DNA of 45,927 nt from Gemella massiliensis (GTDB lineage: Bacteria > Bacillota > Bacilli > Staphylococcales > Gemellaceae). The notes under the pieces are model-generated. The model was not told where the DNA came from. It did no database searches and worked only from the letters and a program-made list of their open reading frames with translations. The stretch is taken from positions 10,850 to 56,776 of the forward strand of contig NZ_LT635545.1 in the NCBI RefSeq assembly GCF_900120125.1, in the 5' to 3' direction. The translations under genes were made by a program, and so were the position numbers. Below, in pieces: positions 34,166 through 44,842 of the stretch (position 1 is its first letter; each line of letters opens with the position of its first letter).

Positions 34166-34891
34166 TTAAAATTTATATTCATGTTCTTTAACGCCGTCAA
34201 AAGCATTGAACACATTTTTATAACCCAATTCTGTTAATTTTTTAGCTACAACTGATGAACGATTTCCACTATAACAATATGTATAAATCGGTGCTTCTTT
34301 ATCTTTCGGTAATTTTGCTTCTAAGTCATCTAATTTTTTAGAATCTACATTAATAGCACCTTCAATATGTTTTTTATCATAATCTTTGCTATCTCTTGCA
34401 TCTATAAATTGACCTTTTTTCTCATCAATAGCTTTTTGGAAATCATCCGCTAATAAAGTAGTAAATTTACTGATTTCGTAATCTTTGTAATCTTTAACGC
34501 CTTGAGCATTAGTTACATCCTTAAATCCTGCTTTGACAAGTTTTTCAGCTGCTTCTTTGCTTTTTTTACCTGTATTACATACAGTTACTACTTTTTTATC
34601 TTTCCAAGCACTCAAACGATCTACATTTTTTTCAATATCCCCTACCGGAATATTAATAGCATGTTTCACGTGCCCTTCATTATATTCTTTAGCATCTCTT
34701 ACATCGATAACAAGGTATTTTTCTTTTTCTTTGTCATCTTTTTCAATTTTATTCAATTCTTCCCCCTTCATATCTTTTACAGTCGCATTCCCATCTGTTG
34801 AACTTTGATTTGATGAAGATTTACTACATCCTGCTAATGTAAATGATAATAAAGTTGCCATTGATATAGCTAATAATTTATGTTTTTTCAT
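34166..34891 (-). CDS. Tandem-rhodanese lipoprotein
   Basis: A 241-residue exported lipoprotein with signal peptide and lipobox LAGC (Cys22) and two rhodanese domains. Both catalytic cysteines are present: VTVCNTGKKS in domain 1 and YCYSGNRSS in domain 2. It is the paralogue of the N-terminal part of the next ORF, 32 bases downstream. Rhodaneses carry sulfane sulfur or selenium as per(sele)sulfide on the active Cys. An extracytoplasmic role in sulfur or selenium trafficking or detoxification is plausible. GGGGGAGG precedes the ATG. It is the first gene of the operon. Confidence 0.88.
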   Translation of the reverse strand: MKKHKLLAISMATLLSFTLAGCSKSSSNQSSTDGNATVKDMKGEELNKIEKDDKEKEKYLVIDVRDAKEYNEGHVKHAINIPVGDIEKNVDRLSAWKDKKVVTVCNTGKKSKEAAEKLVKAGFKDVTNAQGVKDYKDYEISKFTTLLADDFQKAIDEKKGQFIDARDSKDYDKKHIEGAINVDSKKLDDLEAKLPKDKEAPIYTYCYSGNRSSVVAKKLTELGYKNVFNAFDGVKEHEYKF

Positions 34892-34918
34892 TGTAAATTT
34901 CCTCCCCCTTTAATATTT

Positions 34919-34935
34919 TGATTACTTAGTAATCA
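34919..34935. promoter_or_regulatory. Candidate operator of the rhodanese operon
   Basis: Perfect inverted repeat TGATTAC-TTA-GTAATCA in the 5' leader, about 20-40 bp downstream of the -10 box, a position suited to repression. Confidence 0.55.
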
Positions 34936-34957
34936 CTAAGGTTTATTTACAATTAGT

Positions 34958-34986
34958 ATTATAACAGATTTATATTTTCAATACAA
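34958..34986 (-). promoter_or_regulatory. Promoter of the rhodanese operon
   Basis: On the minus strand, -35 TTGTAT (34981-34986), exactly 17 bp ending in TGT, -10 TATAAT (34958-34963). Confidence 0.8.
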
Positions 34987-35194
34987 TCACTTTAACTAAA
35001 AAAATAATAATTTTTAAACTATATATTTTAAAATTTATAAAATAAAACTTCTTTTAAATTATAAAAACCCTTTAAAATATTTTATTATTAAATATTTTTG
35101 AAATCTTATTTCTTATTAATATAAAATAAATATTTTTATGTATATTTTATATTTATAAATATAATTTTTAATTATTTTATTTTGTTTTTCCTTC
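34987..35194. other. AT-rich spacer without recognised features
   Basis: Very AT-rich DNA between the rhodanese operon promoter and the HAD gene stop. I see no ORF, stable hairpin or RNA gene here. Confidence 0.6.
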
Positions 35195-35926
35195 TTATAT
35201 CTTTTTTAATAAGTTATCTAATACAATTTTTACATCATCTGCTTTGTAACCGTCATAATTTAAGTTTTTACCCTCATCATCAAAATGCCATCTTCTATCT
35301 ATAAGACACGTCCTACACCCTAATTTTTTTGCGGGTTTTATATCATAAAAAATAGAATCACCAATCATTAAAGTTTCTTCCGGCAAAAAATCATTTTCTT
35401 CCAATATATTAATAAATGCTTCCGGTTTCGGTTTACTAATATGCGTTTCTTCTGAAATATATAACTTAAATAAGTTTTCCAAACCCAGTTTTTTTATTTT
35501 TTGTCGTTGTTCAAGTGCTTTACCGTTAGTTAATATTACCAAATTATATTGTCTTTTCAAATCTTTTATTTTATCTATTAACTCTATATCCGGTACAATT
35601 AAATCATTAATAAATTCAAACTGCTTTTCGTAATACACCTTACAATCATCATTCGTTAAAGAAATTTCAAATTTTTCAAAAGTGGTTATTAATCTTTCAA
35701 AACGCAATTCTTTAAATCTTAATTCCCCGCTACGAATTTTCTTAATCAATTCATTGTTTACTTCTTTATACTTTAGAAAAAAATCTTCATAATTTATAAA
35801 ATTATTATAACCAAAATAATTAAACGTTCTCTCATTTGATTCTTTCCATATTGAACTAAAATGATAAAGTGTATTATCCAAATCAAATATAATATTTTTT
35901 ATATCACCAAACACAACCTCTTCCAC
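35195..35926 (-). CDS. HAD-superfamily hydrolase (YjjG-type nucleotidase candidate)
   Basis: A 243-residue haloacid-dehalogenase-type phosphatase. Motif I is FDLDNTL (Asp15 nucleophile, Asp17), motif II ILTNG, motif III Lys in HISKPKPEAF, motif IV IGDSIFYDI. The helical cap between motifs I and II has subfamily C1 size. YjjG-like pyrimidine nucleotidases and general phosphoglycolate-type phosphatases both fit. The start is uncertain: the frame opens with GTG 35926 and has no strong Shine-Dalgarno, so an internal GTG or TTG cannot be excluded. It is monocistronic. Confidence 0.85.
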   Translation of the reverse strand: MEEVVFGDIKNIIFDLDNTLYHFSSIWKESNERTFNYFGYNNFINYEDFFLKYKEVNNELIKKIRSGELRFKELRFERLITTFEKFEISLTNDDCKVYYEKQFEFINDLIVPDIELIDKIKDLKRQYNLVILTNGKALEQRQKIKKLGLENLFKLYISEETHISKPKPEAFINILEENDFLPEETLMIGDSIFYDIKPAKKLGCRTCLIDRRWHFDDEGKNLNYDGYKADDVKIVLDNLLKKI

Positions 35927-35940
35927 CTAACTTTTATATT

Positions 35941-36324
35941 TAATAATGTATTTTACAACTATAAAAAACAAAAACCAAGTATTTTGCTTTGCATCTTATT
36001 CAAACCTATTTAAAATTTTTCTTCCAATATATTGAATTATTACATTTATATAGTAAATAAACACTATTTTATTAAAATATATAGTTAATAATTATAAATT
36101 TTCCATCTATATATTAATACAATTTATAATACTAATGTTATTAATATGCTGTTTCAGTAATTAAATTAGGAGATTTATTAATATATATATAGTATACTAT
36201 AAAAACATTAACAAAAAAAGTTATATATTTTATATCACTTTATACAGTTATATTGAAAATTTATGTTATAATTTAAGTAAGCGTTATTTTAACGTAAAAT
36301 TTATTTTTATATTCAGGAGGACAC
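35941..36324 (+). other. Long AT-rich leader region of the 5'-nucleotidase gene
   Basis: About 380 bases without coding potential. The one clear element is an extended -10 promoter, TGT-TATAAT (36264-36272). It is followed by a short inverted repeat CGTTA-TTT-TAACG (36282-36294) that could be an operator, and AGGAGG before ATG 36325. The rest is featureless AT-rich DNA. Confidence 0.5.
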
Positions 36325-37946
36325 ATGATGAAATTAAAATCATCTAAAATAGTAACCTTTCTACTCACATTTATTATTTTAATATCACAGATATTTACCG
36401 GTTCGTTTGCATTTGCAAACAATGCAAATAACATAAACGATAAAGTACCATTTACTATTTTTCATACTAACGATATGCACGGTCGTTTAGCATACGAAGA
36501 ATATAAAGGTACACCATCGTCTTACGGTTCAGCCCGTGAAAAAACATTAATCGATAATGAAAAACAAAATAATCCTGAAAGAACAGTTATCGCTCTTGAT
36601 GCCGGCGATGCCTTTCAAGGTCTTCCGATTTCCAACCAATCAAAAGGTGAAGATATGGCAAAAGCTATGAATAAAATCGGTTATAAAGCAATGACAGCCG
36701 GTAATCATGAATTTGATTTCGGGCTTGATACTGTAGAAAAATACAAAAACAATACTAATAATGGCGGATGGCTTAACTTCCCTATTGTTTCTACAAATGT
36801 TTATAAAAATGGACAACGATTATTTAAACCGTCTACAATAATTACAGAAAAAGGTGTTAAAATCGGTATTGTTGGTGTTACTACTCCGGAAACAGCTACA
36901 AAAACCAATCCTGTAGGAATTAAAGGAGTAACATTCACTAAACCTATTCCGGAGATTATGCTAAAAACTTAATTCCTAATGCAGACGTTGAAAAAATTGT
37001 TAAAGCTGCTCAAGCTGAATTTGATAAAAAAGGAAGTGTAGTTGTTATTGATAAAGCACCCTATACATTAGAAGGGACAAGCGAAAATGTCAGAACAAAA
37101 GAAACTAATCTTGGAAACTTAATCGCAGACGCACTCTATAATGCTAAAGTATTTAAACATGAGTCCGATTTCGCCGTAACTAACGGTGGAGGAATTCGTA
37201 CTACATTGAAAAAAGATTCTCCTATTACTGTGGGTGATATTATTAAGGCAATGCCTTTCGGTAACCAACTTACCCAAATTCAAGTAAAAGGTACTGATGT
37301 GAAAAAAATGTACGAACACTCTCTTCGTGCACTAATAAATACTGATAATGATGGTAAAGAGATACTGGACGCTCAAGGAAAACCGCAATTAGGTAGTAAC
37401 GGCGGTTTCTTACAATCATCCAGCTCTGTTAAAGTTGGTTTTGATCCGCATAAAAAACCCGGTGAAAGAGTTTATTCTATTGAAATATTAAATAAACAAA
37501 CAGGAAAATTCGAACCTCTTGATCTACAAAAAACTTACTACATGGCTACCAACGATTTTCTAGCCGTAGGTGGCGACGGCTATACTATGTTGGGAGGTGC
37601 ACGTGAAGAAGGTGGTGCTACCATGGATTCTATCGTTGTTGAATATTTAAAACAATTAACAAACGAACAGTTTTTACAATATAAAGATCCGTTCCCATAT
37701 TCTCGTATTATTCCGGGTGTTAAATCAACTGAACCTGTTAATCCAGGTAAAGATGATGATCTCAAAACTCCACCAACTAATGATCATAGCAAAGAAAACA
37801 AAAAATTTGGTTCAGGCAAACAACCTACTAAAGATAATGTAAGAAAATTACCAAATACAGGAATTGCTACAGATACGACTACCGTTGGCGTTGGATTATT
37901 ATTAGCAACATCATTATTAATGACACGCAGAAAAAATGAGAAATAA
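36325..37946 (+). pseudogene. Disrupted LPXTG-anchored 5'-nucleotidase
   Basis: Codons 1-216 give a signal peptide (about 1-33) and the first part of a metallophosphatase domain with HTNDMHGRL, DAGDAFQG and AGNHEFDFG. Translation then stops at 36970 (TAA). From 36954 a different frame continues DYAKNLIPNADVEKIV... into a 5'-nucleotidase C-terminal domain (TNGGGIRTTL, NDFLAVGGDGYTM) and a sortase signal LPNTG with a hydrophobic helix and RRKNEK tail. The junction KPIPE/DYAKN lacks the part with the last metal-binding histidines, so an internal out-of-frame deletion of roughly 100 or more codons is likely. The intact enzyme would be a wall-anchored ectonucleotidase producing adenosine. Confidence 0.85.
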
Positions 37947-37954
37947 AAACTAAA

Positions 37955-37968
37955 AACAAACGGCGAGT
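37955..37968 (+). terminator. Left arm of a terminator split by an insertion sequence
   Basis: AACAAACGGCGAGT pairs with ACTCGTCGTTTGTT at 39559-39572, which is followed by TTGTATTAAA. The arms flank the 1.57-kb IS, so the original nucleotidase terminator now has the element in its loop. Confidence 0.75.
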
Positions 37969-38102
37969 ATAAGAACTGGTTGTATAATAAATACGGGGCA
38001 TGGAAAAAAATCCATACCTCGTATTGTTTTTTAATATACAAAAAGACAAATATCCAATATAATTAAAGTGCAAAAAAAATAAACTATGAAAGGATATCTG
38101 TC

Positions 38103-39504
38103 ATGAATAATTTTAACACAAAAACAAAAGAAATAAAAGAGGGAGAATTCATTAAAAACCTACTACAAATAAAAGATAAAAATATAACTATTGAGAAAAC
38201 ACATAACGAAACTATAAAAAATAATCAAAAGTACTTTGTATTCAAAGGTACCTTAACATATAAACCCAAGAAGTGTGAATGCTGTGGTTGTCTTAATAAA
38301 GGTTATACTGTAGTTAAAAACGGCTTTAATGAACTTACTAGAATTAATCTATTAAAAATATCAGGTATCCCTGCTTATTTGGAACTAAGAAAGCAACGTT
38401 TCAAGTGTAAAACTTGTAATAAAAAATTTGTAGCTACTACTTCTTTTGTAGATAAATACTGTAGTATTTCTAAAAATGTTAAGTTTTCTATAATGAGTGA
38501 TTTAGCTGATACTTTATCTTTTAAACAAATAGCCAAAATGAATAATGTATCGGTTAATACTGTTATAAGAACTCTTTATAAATGTAAATCCCATGTAGAC
38601 ATTCTTAACTATAATACCTTACCTGAGTATTTATGCTTTGATGAGTTAAAGTTTACTAAAGATAGTAAAAATGGTATGAGTTTTATTTTTTTAGATGCTT
38701 TAACTCATGAGATTATTGATATAGTTGATGGTAGAACTGAGTATATTTTAAATAATTATTTTTCCAGATTTTCTAAAGAGGCTAGAAGTAATGTTAAGGC
38801 TATTTGTATTGATATTTATACTCCTTATATGAAGTTGATTAGAAATAAGTTTCCTAATGCTGAAATTGTTATAGATAGGTTTCATATTATTCAAAATGTT
38901 AATAGAGAACTTTATTCAAAATGTTAATAGAGAACTTAATAGAACTAGAGTTAAGCTAATGAATATTTACAAAAAACAAAAAGGTATTAATTATACTCTT
39001 TTAAAAAATAATTGGAAGTTAATATTAGAAGATGAAAGTAATGTTACTCATGGTAGGTTTTTCTTTAATAGGAGTTTTAGGAGTTTAGTTACTAGACGTG
39101 ATATTTTAGATTATTTATTAGGATTAGATTGTATATTTAAGGCTAGCTATGAGAGAGTTCAGGATATTAGATATGCAATAAGGTATAGAAATGAGTTGGA
39201 GTTTAAAGAATTAATTGAAAAATCTACTATCGATTTATCTGATGGTGTTAGTAAGGCTATTAATACTATGAGAAAACATAAAGAGTATATGCTTAATAGT
39301 GTTAGGTATTCTATTTCTAATGGTTCTTTGGAGGGTATTAATAATAAGATAAAGGTTTTAAAGAGAGTTTCTTATGGTTATAATAGCTTTTATAACTTTA
39401 GATTACGCATTTTAGTTGTTTCTAGGTTATTTGTTTCTGAGTATAAAAATAATATTTCTTTTAAGGGCGTTTTGAAAAATGCCAAGCAACACTGCATTGC
39501 TTAG
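38103..39504 (+). pseudogene. ISL3-family transposase, inactivated by a 25-bp duplication
   Basis: Two overlapping frames (38103-38927 and 38896-39504) encode one transposase. The N-terminal zinc ribbon has two CxxC-type pairs (CECCGC, CKTCNK). Next are an HTH (LSFKQIAKMNNVSVNTVIRTL) and the DDE domain with Asp in CFDELKF and Asp in CIDIYTPY, followed by IVIDRFHIIQNVNREL. The C-terminus has GSLEGINNKIK. Removing one copy of the duplicated 25-mer restores a continuous 458-codon ORF, the normal size for this family. AAAGGA precedes ATG 38103. Confidence 0.88.
38888..38937 (+). repeat. Exact 25-bp tandem duplication
   Basis: The same 25 bases (beginning TATTCAAAATG and ending GAGAACTT) occur at 38888-38912 and 38913-38937 with no mismatch. 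Twenty-five is not a multiple of three, so the transposase frame is broken. Confidence 0.97.
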
Positions 39505-39558
39505 CATTTTATCCTTATTTTTTCTCATGCCCCGTATTTGACACAGAGCCTAAGAAGA

Positions 39559-39572
39559 ACTCGTCGTTTGTT
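39559..39572 (+). terminator. Right arm of the split nucleotidase terminator
   Basis: Complement of 37955-37968 with one G-U type pair, followed by a T-rich run. See the left arm. Confidence 0.7.
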
Positions 39573-39583
39573 TTGTATTAAAT

Positions 39584-39702
39584 TATATATTTATATACAA
39601 AATATTTTTTATTGCTAACTATATAGTGGTAAGGCAACCTTAAGAAATTCACCACTAAGAATGGCGATGAGCCTAATAGCAATGTTTGTAAAATAATATA
39701 TA
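39584..39702. repeat. Structured non-coding repeat, short form (copy B)
   Basis: Collinear with copy A at 14882-15072: shared TTTATATACAAAATATT, ATAGTGGT, GGCAACCTTAAGAA, ACCACTAAGAA and TTTGTAAAATAATATATA. It lacks a 62-base internal block that in copy A holds the two hairpins. The outer TTGCTA/TAGCAA and TAGTGGT/ACCACTA stems are retained. It lies between the IS and the dnaJ stop. Confidence 0.75.
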
Positions 39703-39773
39703 ATTTTTTGACAAACATTTCCTCAAAAATATTTTCTTATTTATACCTATAATACTTATAAATTTAAGAGTTA

Positions 39774-40928
39774 TTAATCAAATAAATCTTTTGCTTTTCT
39801 GCTTACTTTATCAAGGAAACTTTCATCTTCTTCTACTTTTTCACCATTCAGTTTTGCTAATTCCAAATATAATTCACGTTCTTTCGATGATAGATTTTTT
39901 GGAATTTTGATTGAAACTACAATATAGTGATCACCATGTCCATAACCCATTACATTTTTCACACCTTTACCGGATAGACGGAATTTACGTCCGTGTTGTG
40001 TTCCCGCCGGAACTGTCAATTCAATTTCACCGGTTAGAGTACGAACATCTATTTTAGTACCTAATGCTGCTTGGGCAGGTGATATTTCCAATTCTGTATA
40101 AATATCATCATCTTCTCTATGAAAATATGAATCTTCAGCTACTATTACTTCTATAAATAGGTCTCCGGCGGGGCCTCCATTCACACCGACACCACCTTTT
40201 CCTTGTAGTCTTACACGTTGTCCTGAACTAATTCCTTCCGGAATTTCCACTTCATACTCTACTTCACGATTATTGTATCCTTTTCCGAAACAATGTGAAC
40301 ATTTGTCTTTAATAACCTTACCACGTCCGCCACATTCTGAACATGTTCTTTGACTTTGTATGCGTCCAAACGGTGTATCTTGAATTACTGCTTCTTGTCC
40401 TGTTCCGTGGCATCTATGGCATTCAGTTACCGACGACGGATCTTTCGCACCGGTTCCATGGCAATGGTCACATTCTACGTCTTTACGTAATTTTATAGTT
40501 TTTTTAGTACCGAACACCGCATCAGTAAATGAAATGCGTATTCGATGTAACAAATCTTCTCCTTGACGTGGAGCATTCGGATTACGTCTGCCGCTACCGC
40601 CACCGAAGAAGCTTGAGAATATATCTCCTAAGTCATCAAATTCACCTGAAAATCCGGAGAATCCTCCTCCAAATCCTCCAAAACCGCCTTGACCTGCTCC
40701 GCCACCTTCAAACGCAGCATGACCAAATTGATCATATTGTGCTTTTTTAGTATCATCACTTAACACTTCATAGGCTTCTGTTATTTCTTTAAATTTATCC
40801 TCTGCCCCAGGTTCTTTATTAATATCCGGGTGATATTGTTTCGATAACTTGCGATACGCTTTTTTTATTTCAGCAGCACTTGCACCTTTACTTAGTCCAA
40901 GCACTTCATAATAATCTCTTTTCGCCAT
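39774..40928 (-). CDS. dnaJ: Chaperone protein DnaJ (Hsp40)
   Basis: A 384-residue co-chaperone stimulating DnaK ATPase and delivering unfolded substrates. The J-domain (1-70) has HPD in [11 protein letters not shown] Gly/Phe-rich linker (about 75-115) follows. Four CxxCxGxG zinc repeats ([32 protein letters not shown]) then precede the C-terminal substrate-binding and dimerisation domains. It is the last gene of the hrcA operon, 73 bases after dnaK, with its own Shine-Dalgarno (AGGAGAG). Confidence 0.98.
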   Translation of the reverse strand: MAKRDYYEVLGLSKGASAAEIKKAYRKLSKQYHPDINKEPGAEDKFKEITEAYEVLSDDTKKAQYDQFGHAAFEGGGAGQGGFGGFGGGFSGFSGEFDDLGDIFSSFFGGGSGRRNPNAPRQGEDLLHRIRISFTDAVFGTKKTIKLRKDVECDHCHGTGAKDPSSVTECHRCHGTGQEAVIQDTPFGRIQSQRTCSECGGRGKVIKDKCSHCFGKGYNNREVEYEVEIPEGISSGQRVRLQGKGGVGVNGGPAGDLFIEVIVAEDSYFHREDDDIYTELEISPAQAALGTKIDVRTLTGEIELTVPAGTQHGRKFRLSGKGVKNVMGYGHGDHYIVVSIKIPKNLSSKERELYLELAKLNGEKVEEDESFLDKVSRKAKDLFD

Positions 40929-40949
40929 CTTTATCTCTCCTATAATAGT

Positions 40950-40986
40950 AACAGGAGCATTGAGCTTTACGCCCCTAGCTCCTGTT
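40950..40986 (-). other. Stem-loop between dnaK and dnaJ
   Basis: Perfect 9-base arms AACAGGAGC / GCTCCTGTT, with a smaller GAGC/GCTC-closed apex. No U-tract follows. It is likely a processing or partial-attenuation hairpin that lowers dnaJ relative to dnaK. Confidence 0.6.
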
Positions 40987-41001
40987 TGTTGTTATCTTAA
41001 A

Positions 41002-42837
<1,836 letters not shown>

Positions 42838-42968
42838 CTAATATTTTCTTTATTTTTCAATTTTTTGTGGTTTGGTATAATCATATAAAAATAATTTATA
42901 TCACTATACTCCTTTTATTACATAATTTTACATCTTTATTTAGATGTTCAAAGTTTTAATAAAGCATT

Positions 42969-43532
42969 TTATGAATTAACTTTAACCATTGCCGGTCTTA
43001 TTATTCTATCTTTTAATTTATAACCTTTTTGGAATGTATCCAATATCATTCCACTTTCTTTGTCGCTGTCTTCTCCCTGCATTACTGCATGATGAATATT
43101 CGGATCAAATTGAGCATTTTCAGTTTCCACTAATTCCACGCCTTCTGATTTCAGTGCTGCTTGCAACCCCTCATAAACCATCTCTACACCTTTTAATACG
43201 GTTTGAACTTCTTCATTATCGGTTTCCAACTGCAACGCACGCTCTAAATTATCTAAACTTGGTAAGATTTCTGTAATTATCTTTTGACTTTTATAAGTGT
43301 TTATCGTATCAATCTCTTGATTTTTGCGTTTTTTAAAGTTTTCAAATTCTGCATATAGTCTTAAATACTTATCTTCGGAATTTTTAACTTCTTCTTTCAA
43401 TTGCTCCACTTCTTCTTGCAATAGTTCTTCAGCAGTTTTTTCTTCTGCTATTTCCTCTTCTACTTTTTCAGTAGCAACGACTTCTTCCGCTACTTCTTCT
43501 TGTAGAGTTTCTTTTTGTTCTTCAGTAGTCAT
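42969..43532 (-). CDS. grpE: Nucleotide exchange factor GrpE
   Basis: A 187-residue GrpE. A Glu/Val-rich acidic N-terminus (1-45) and a long dimerising coiled coil (about 40-100) come before the beta domain with the conserved AEFENFKKRKNQE, ILPSLDNLERAL and FDPNIHHAVMQ...GYKLKDRIIRPAMVKV. It promotes ADP release from DnaK and acts as a thermosensor. GGAGG precedes the ATG. It begins 13 bases after hrcA. Confidence 0.97.
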   Translation of the reverse strand: MTTEEQKETLQEEVAEEVVATEKVEEEIAEEKTAEELLQEEVEQLKEEVKNSEDKYLRLYAEFENFKKRKNQEIDTINTYKSQKIITEILPSLDNLERALQLETDNEEVQTVLKGVEMVYEGLQAALKSEGVELVETENAQFDPNIHHAVMQGEDSDKESGMILDTFQKGYKLKDRIIRPAMVKVNS

Positions 43533-43545
43533 CTCTACCTCCTAT

Positions 43546-44556
43546 TTATTTTAAATTATTGTTAAGATTATCCCGCACACATGAAATAAGTGTCATAATC
43601 TTTGAATAGTCCATTCTCTTTGGTCCAAATACTGCAATAATTCCTTGACCTTTTGATGTATTATACTTGCTAGAAACTAATGATAAATCATCTATATTCT
43701 CCAGTGCGAGTTCTTTTCCTATTTTTATAGAAGTTAATTCCTCACTATTACTGTTATTATCCAGCAACTCGACTATTTTATCATCTTCTAAGAGCGATAC
43801 TACTTCTTTTAATTTATCTACATTATCTATATCGGGTTGTTTAAGTAAATTGTACTTACCCCCTAATGCTATAGTTTTTTTAATTTTATTTTGCAATAAT
43901 CTATTTAAAGCTACAACTATCATATTGTAATTATTCACCTTATCTTTTAAATATTGTTCAAGTTCTCCATGAATAATCACATGTGCCGTTGCCATATCTA
44001 CGTCATAAAAATAACTTTGTAAGAGTTTATTCACTTCTGCTATGTCTTCTGCGGTAAAATCTGCATCTAATTTATAGTTTTGTTGGAATACTTCTCCTAT
44101 ACTTGTTATTAAAATAACAAGAATACTGCGACTGCTCAATAAAATAACTTCTATCTTATTAATACGCCTATCTGTTTTAGTCGGTGCTAAAATAACCGCC
44201 GTACAATCTGTTAAATCAGAAAGAATAATTGCATTTTTTTCAAGATAGTTATTTTCTGAAACATACTTATCATTATCAAGTTCTTTTAGTTTTTCATTTT
44301 CACTATTAGATAGTTCATATTCTTTTTTGATATAATCTACATAGTAACGATAACCTTTTTCTGATGGAACTCGTCCTGATGAAATATGCGTCTTTCTTAT
44401 CAACCCTTCTTTTTCCAGCTTACTCATATCGTTTCGTATCGTTGCCGAACTAAAATCTATATTTTCCGCTAATTGCTTAGAGCCGATCGGTTGATTGGTT
44501 GTAATAAAATTTTCTACTATAGATTGAAGAATGAGTACCTGTCTTTCTATTAACAT
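43546..44556 (-). CDS. hrcA: Heat-inducible transcription repressor HrcA
   Basis: A 336-residue repressor of class I heat-shock genes, first in the operon it controls. The N-terminal winged helix reads MLIERQVLILQSIVENFI, then SKQLAENIDFSSATIRNDMSKLEKEGLI. The GAF-like and dimerisation domains follow. I start at ATG 44556, with GGTGAT six bases upstream, matching the family N-terminus. The in-frame GTG at 44565 lies inside that Shine-Dalgarno. A CIRCE site and two CtsR-type boxes precede it. Confidence 0.96.
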   Translation of the reverse strand: MLIERQVLILQSIVENFITTNQPIGSKQLAENIDFSSATIRNDMSKLEKEGLIRKTHISSGRVPSEKGYRYYVDYIKKEYELSNSENEKLKELDNDKYVSENNYLEKNAIILSDLTDCTAVILAPTKTDRRINKIEVILLSSRSILVILITSIGEVFQQNYKLDADFTAEDIAEVNKLLQSYFYDVDMATAHVIIHGELEQYLKDKVNNYNMIVVALNRLLQNKIKKTIALGGKYNLLKQPDIDNVDKLKEVVSLLEDDKIVELLDNNSNSEELTSIKIGKELALENIDDLSLVSSKYNTSKGQGIIAVFGPKRMDYSKIMTLISCVRDNLNNNLK

Positions 44557-44584
44557 TTTTATCACCTATTCTTCAAATTGTATT

Positions 44585-44611
44585 TTAGCACTCTAATCAC
44601 TTGACTGCTAA
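44585..44611. promoter_or_regulatory. CIRCE element (HrcA operator)
   Basis: TTAGCACTC (44585-44593), nine bases, GACTGCTAA (44603-44611). One mismatch from the consensus TTAGCACTC-N9-GAGTGCTAA. It lies between the promoter and the start codon. Confidence 0.93.
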
Positions 44612-44623
44612 TTACATAATACA

Positions 44624-44652
44624 ATAATATCATTAAGGTCAAAAAAAGTCAA
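44624..44652 (-). promoter_or_regulatory. Promoter of the hrcA-grpE-dnaK-dnaJ operon
   Basis: On the minus strand, -35 TTGACT (44647-44652), 17 bp, -10 TATTAT (44624-44629). The -35 lies inside a CtsR-type box. Confidence 0.82.
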
Positions 44653-44653
44653 T
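44637..44653. promoter_or_regulatory. CtsR box 1, overlapping the -35
   Basis: Plus strand GGTCAAA-AAA-AGTCAAT, one mismatch from the CtsR consensus RGTCAAA-N3-RGTCAAA. Confidence 0.82.
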
Positions 44654-44669
44654 ACCTTTTTTAAATTTT

Positions 44670-44686
44670 TTTGACTTTTTTTGACT
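44670..44686. promoter_or_regulatory. CtsR box 2
   Basis: Minus strand AGTCAAA-AAA-AGTCAAA, a perfect CtsR heptad repeat. With box 1 it forms a large inverted repeat (about 44629-44693) around the -35 region. Confidence 0.82.
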
Positions 44687-44790
44687 TTAATGATAAATAT
44701 AAATAATATATTGTAAAATACACAAAGAAATTAGACACAGCACACAATAATAATATTATCTTCTAATTCGTCTTGTTATTTTCTTTAATG

Positions 44791-44834
44791 AAATTCTTTT
44801 ATTTTTTCTTATGCTCCGTATTTAATATAGAGCC
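44791..44834 (+). mobile_element. Right-end remnant of an ISL3-like element
   Basis: TTATTTTTTCTTATGCTCCG...TATAGAGCC matches the right end of the IS at 37978-39550 with several differences. Only the terminal 44 bases remain. Confidence 0.7.
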
Positions 44835-44842
44835 AAAAAAAT

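Larger units (their letters stand above)
37978..39550 (+). mobile_element. ISL3-family-like insertion sequence
   Basis: A 1573-bp element. The outer ends GGTTGTATAAT-AAATACGGGGCATG (left, 37978) and the reverse complement of the right end, GGCTCTGTGTC-AAATACGGGGCATG (ending 39550), form imperfect inverted repeats with an identical inner 14 bases. Flanks TAAGAACT and TAAGAAGA match at six of eight positions, consistent with an old 8-bp target duplication. One transposase gene is present, now frameshifted. A near-identical 190-bp left end recurs at 44843-45032. Confidence 0.85.

Noticed and set aside
36325-39504. Broken genes as UGA-containing selenoproteins
   Set aside because: The nucleotidase stop is TAA, and the transposase break is explained by a 25-bp duplication. 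Neither involves an in-frame TGA at a Cys position.
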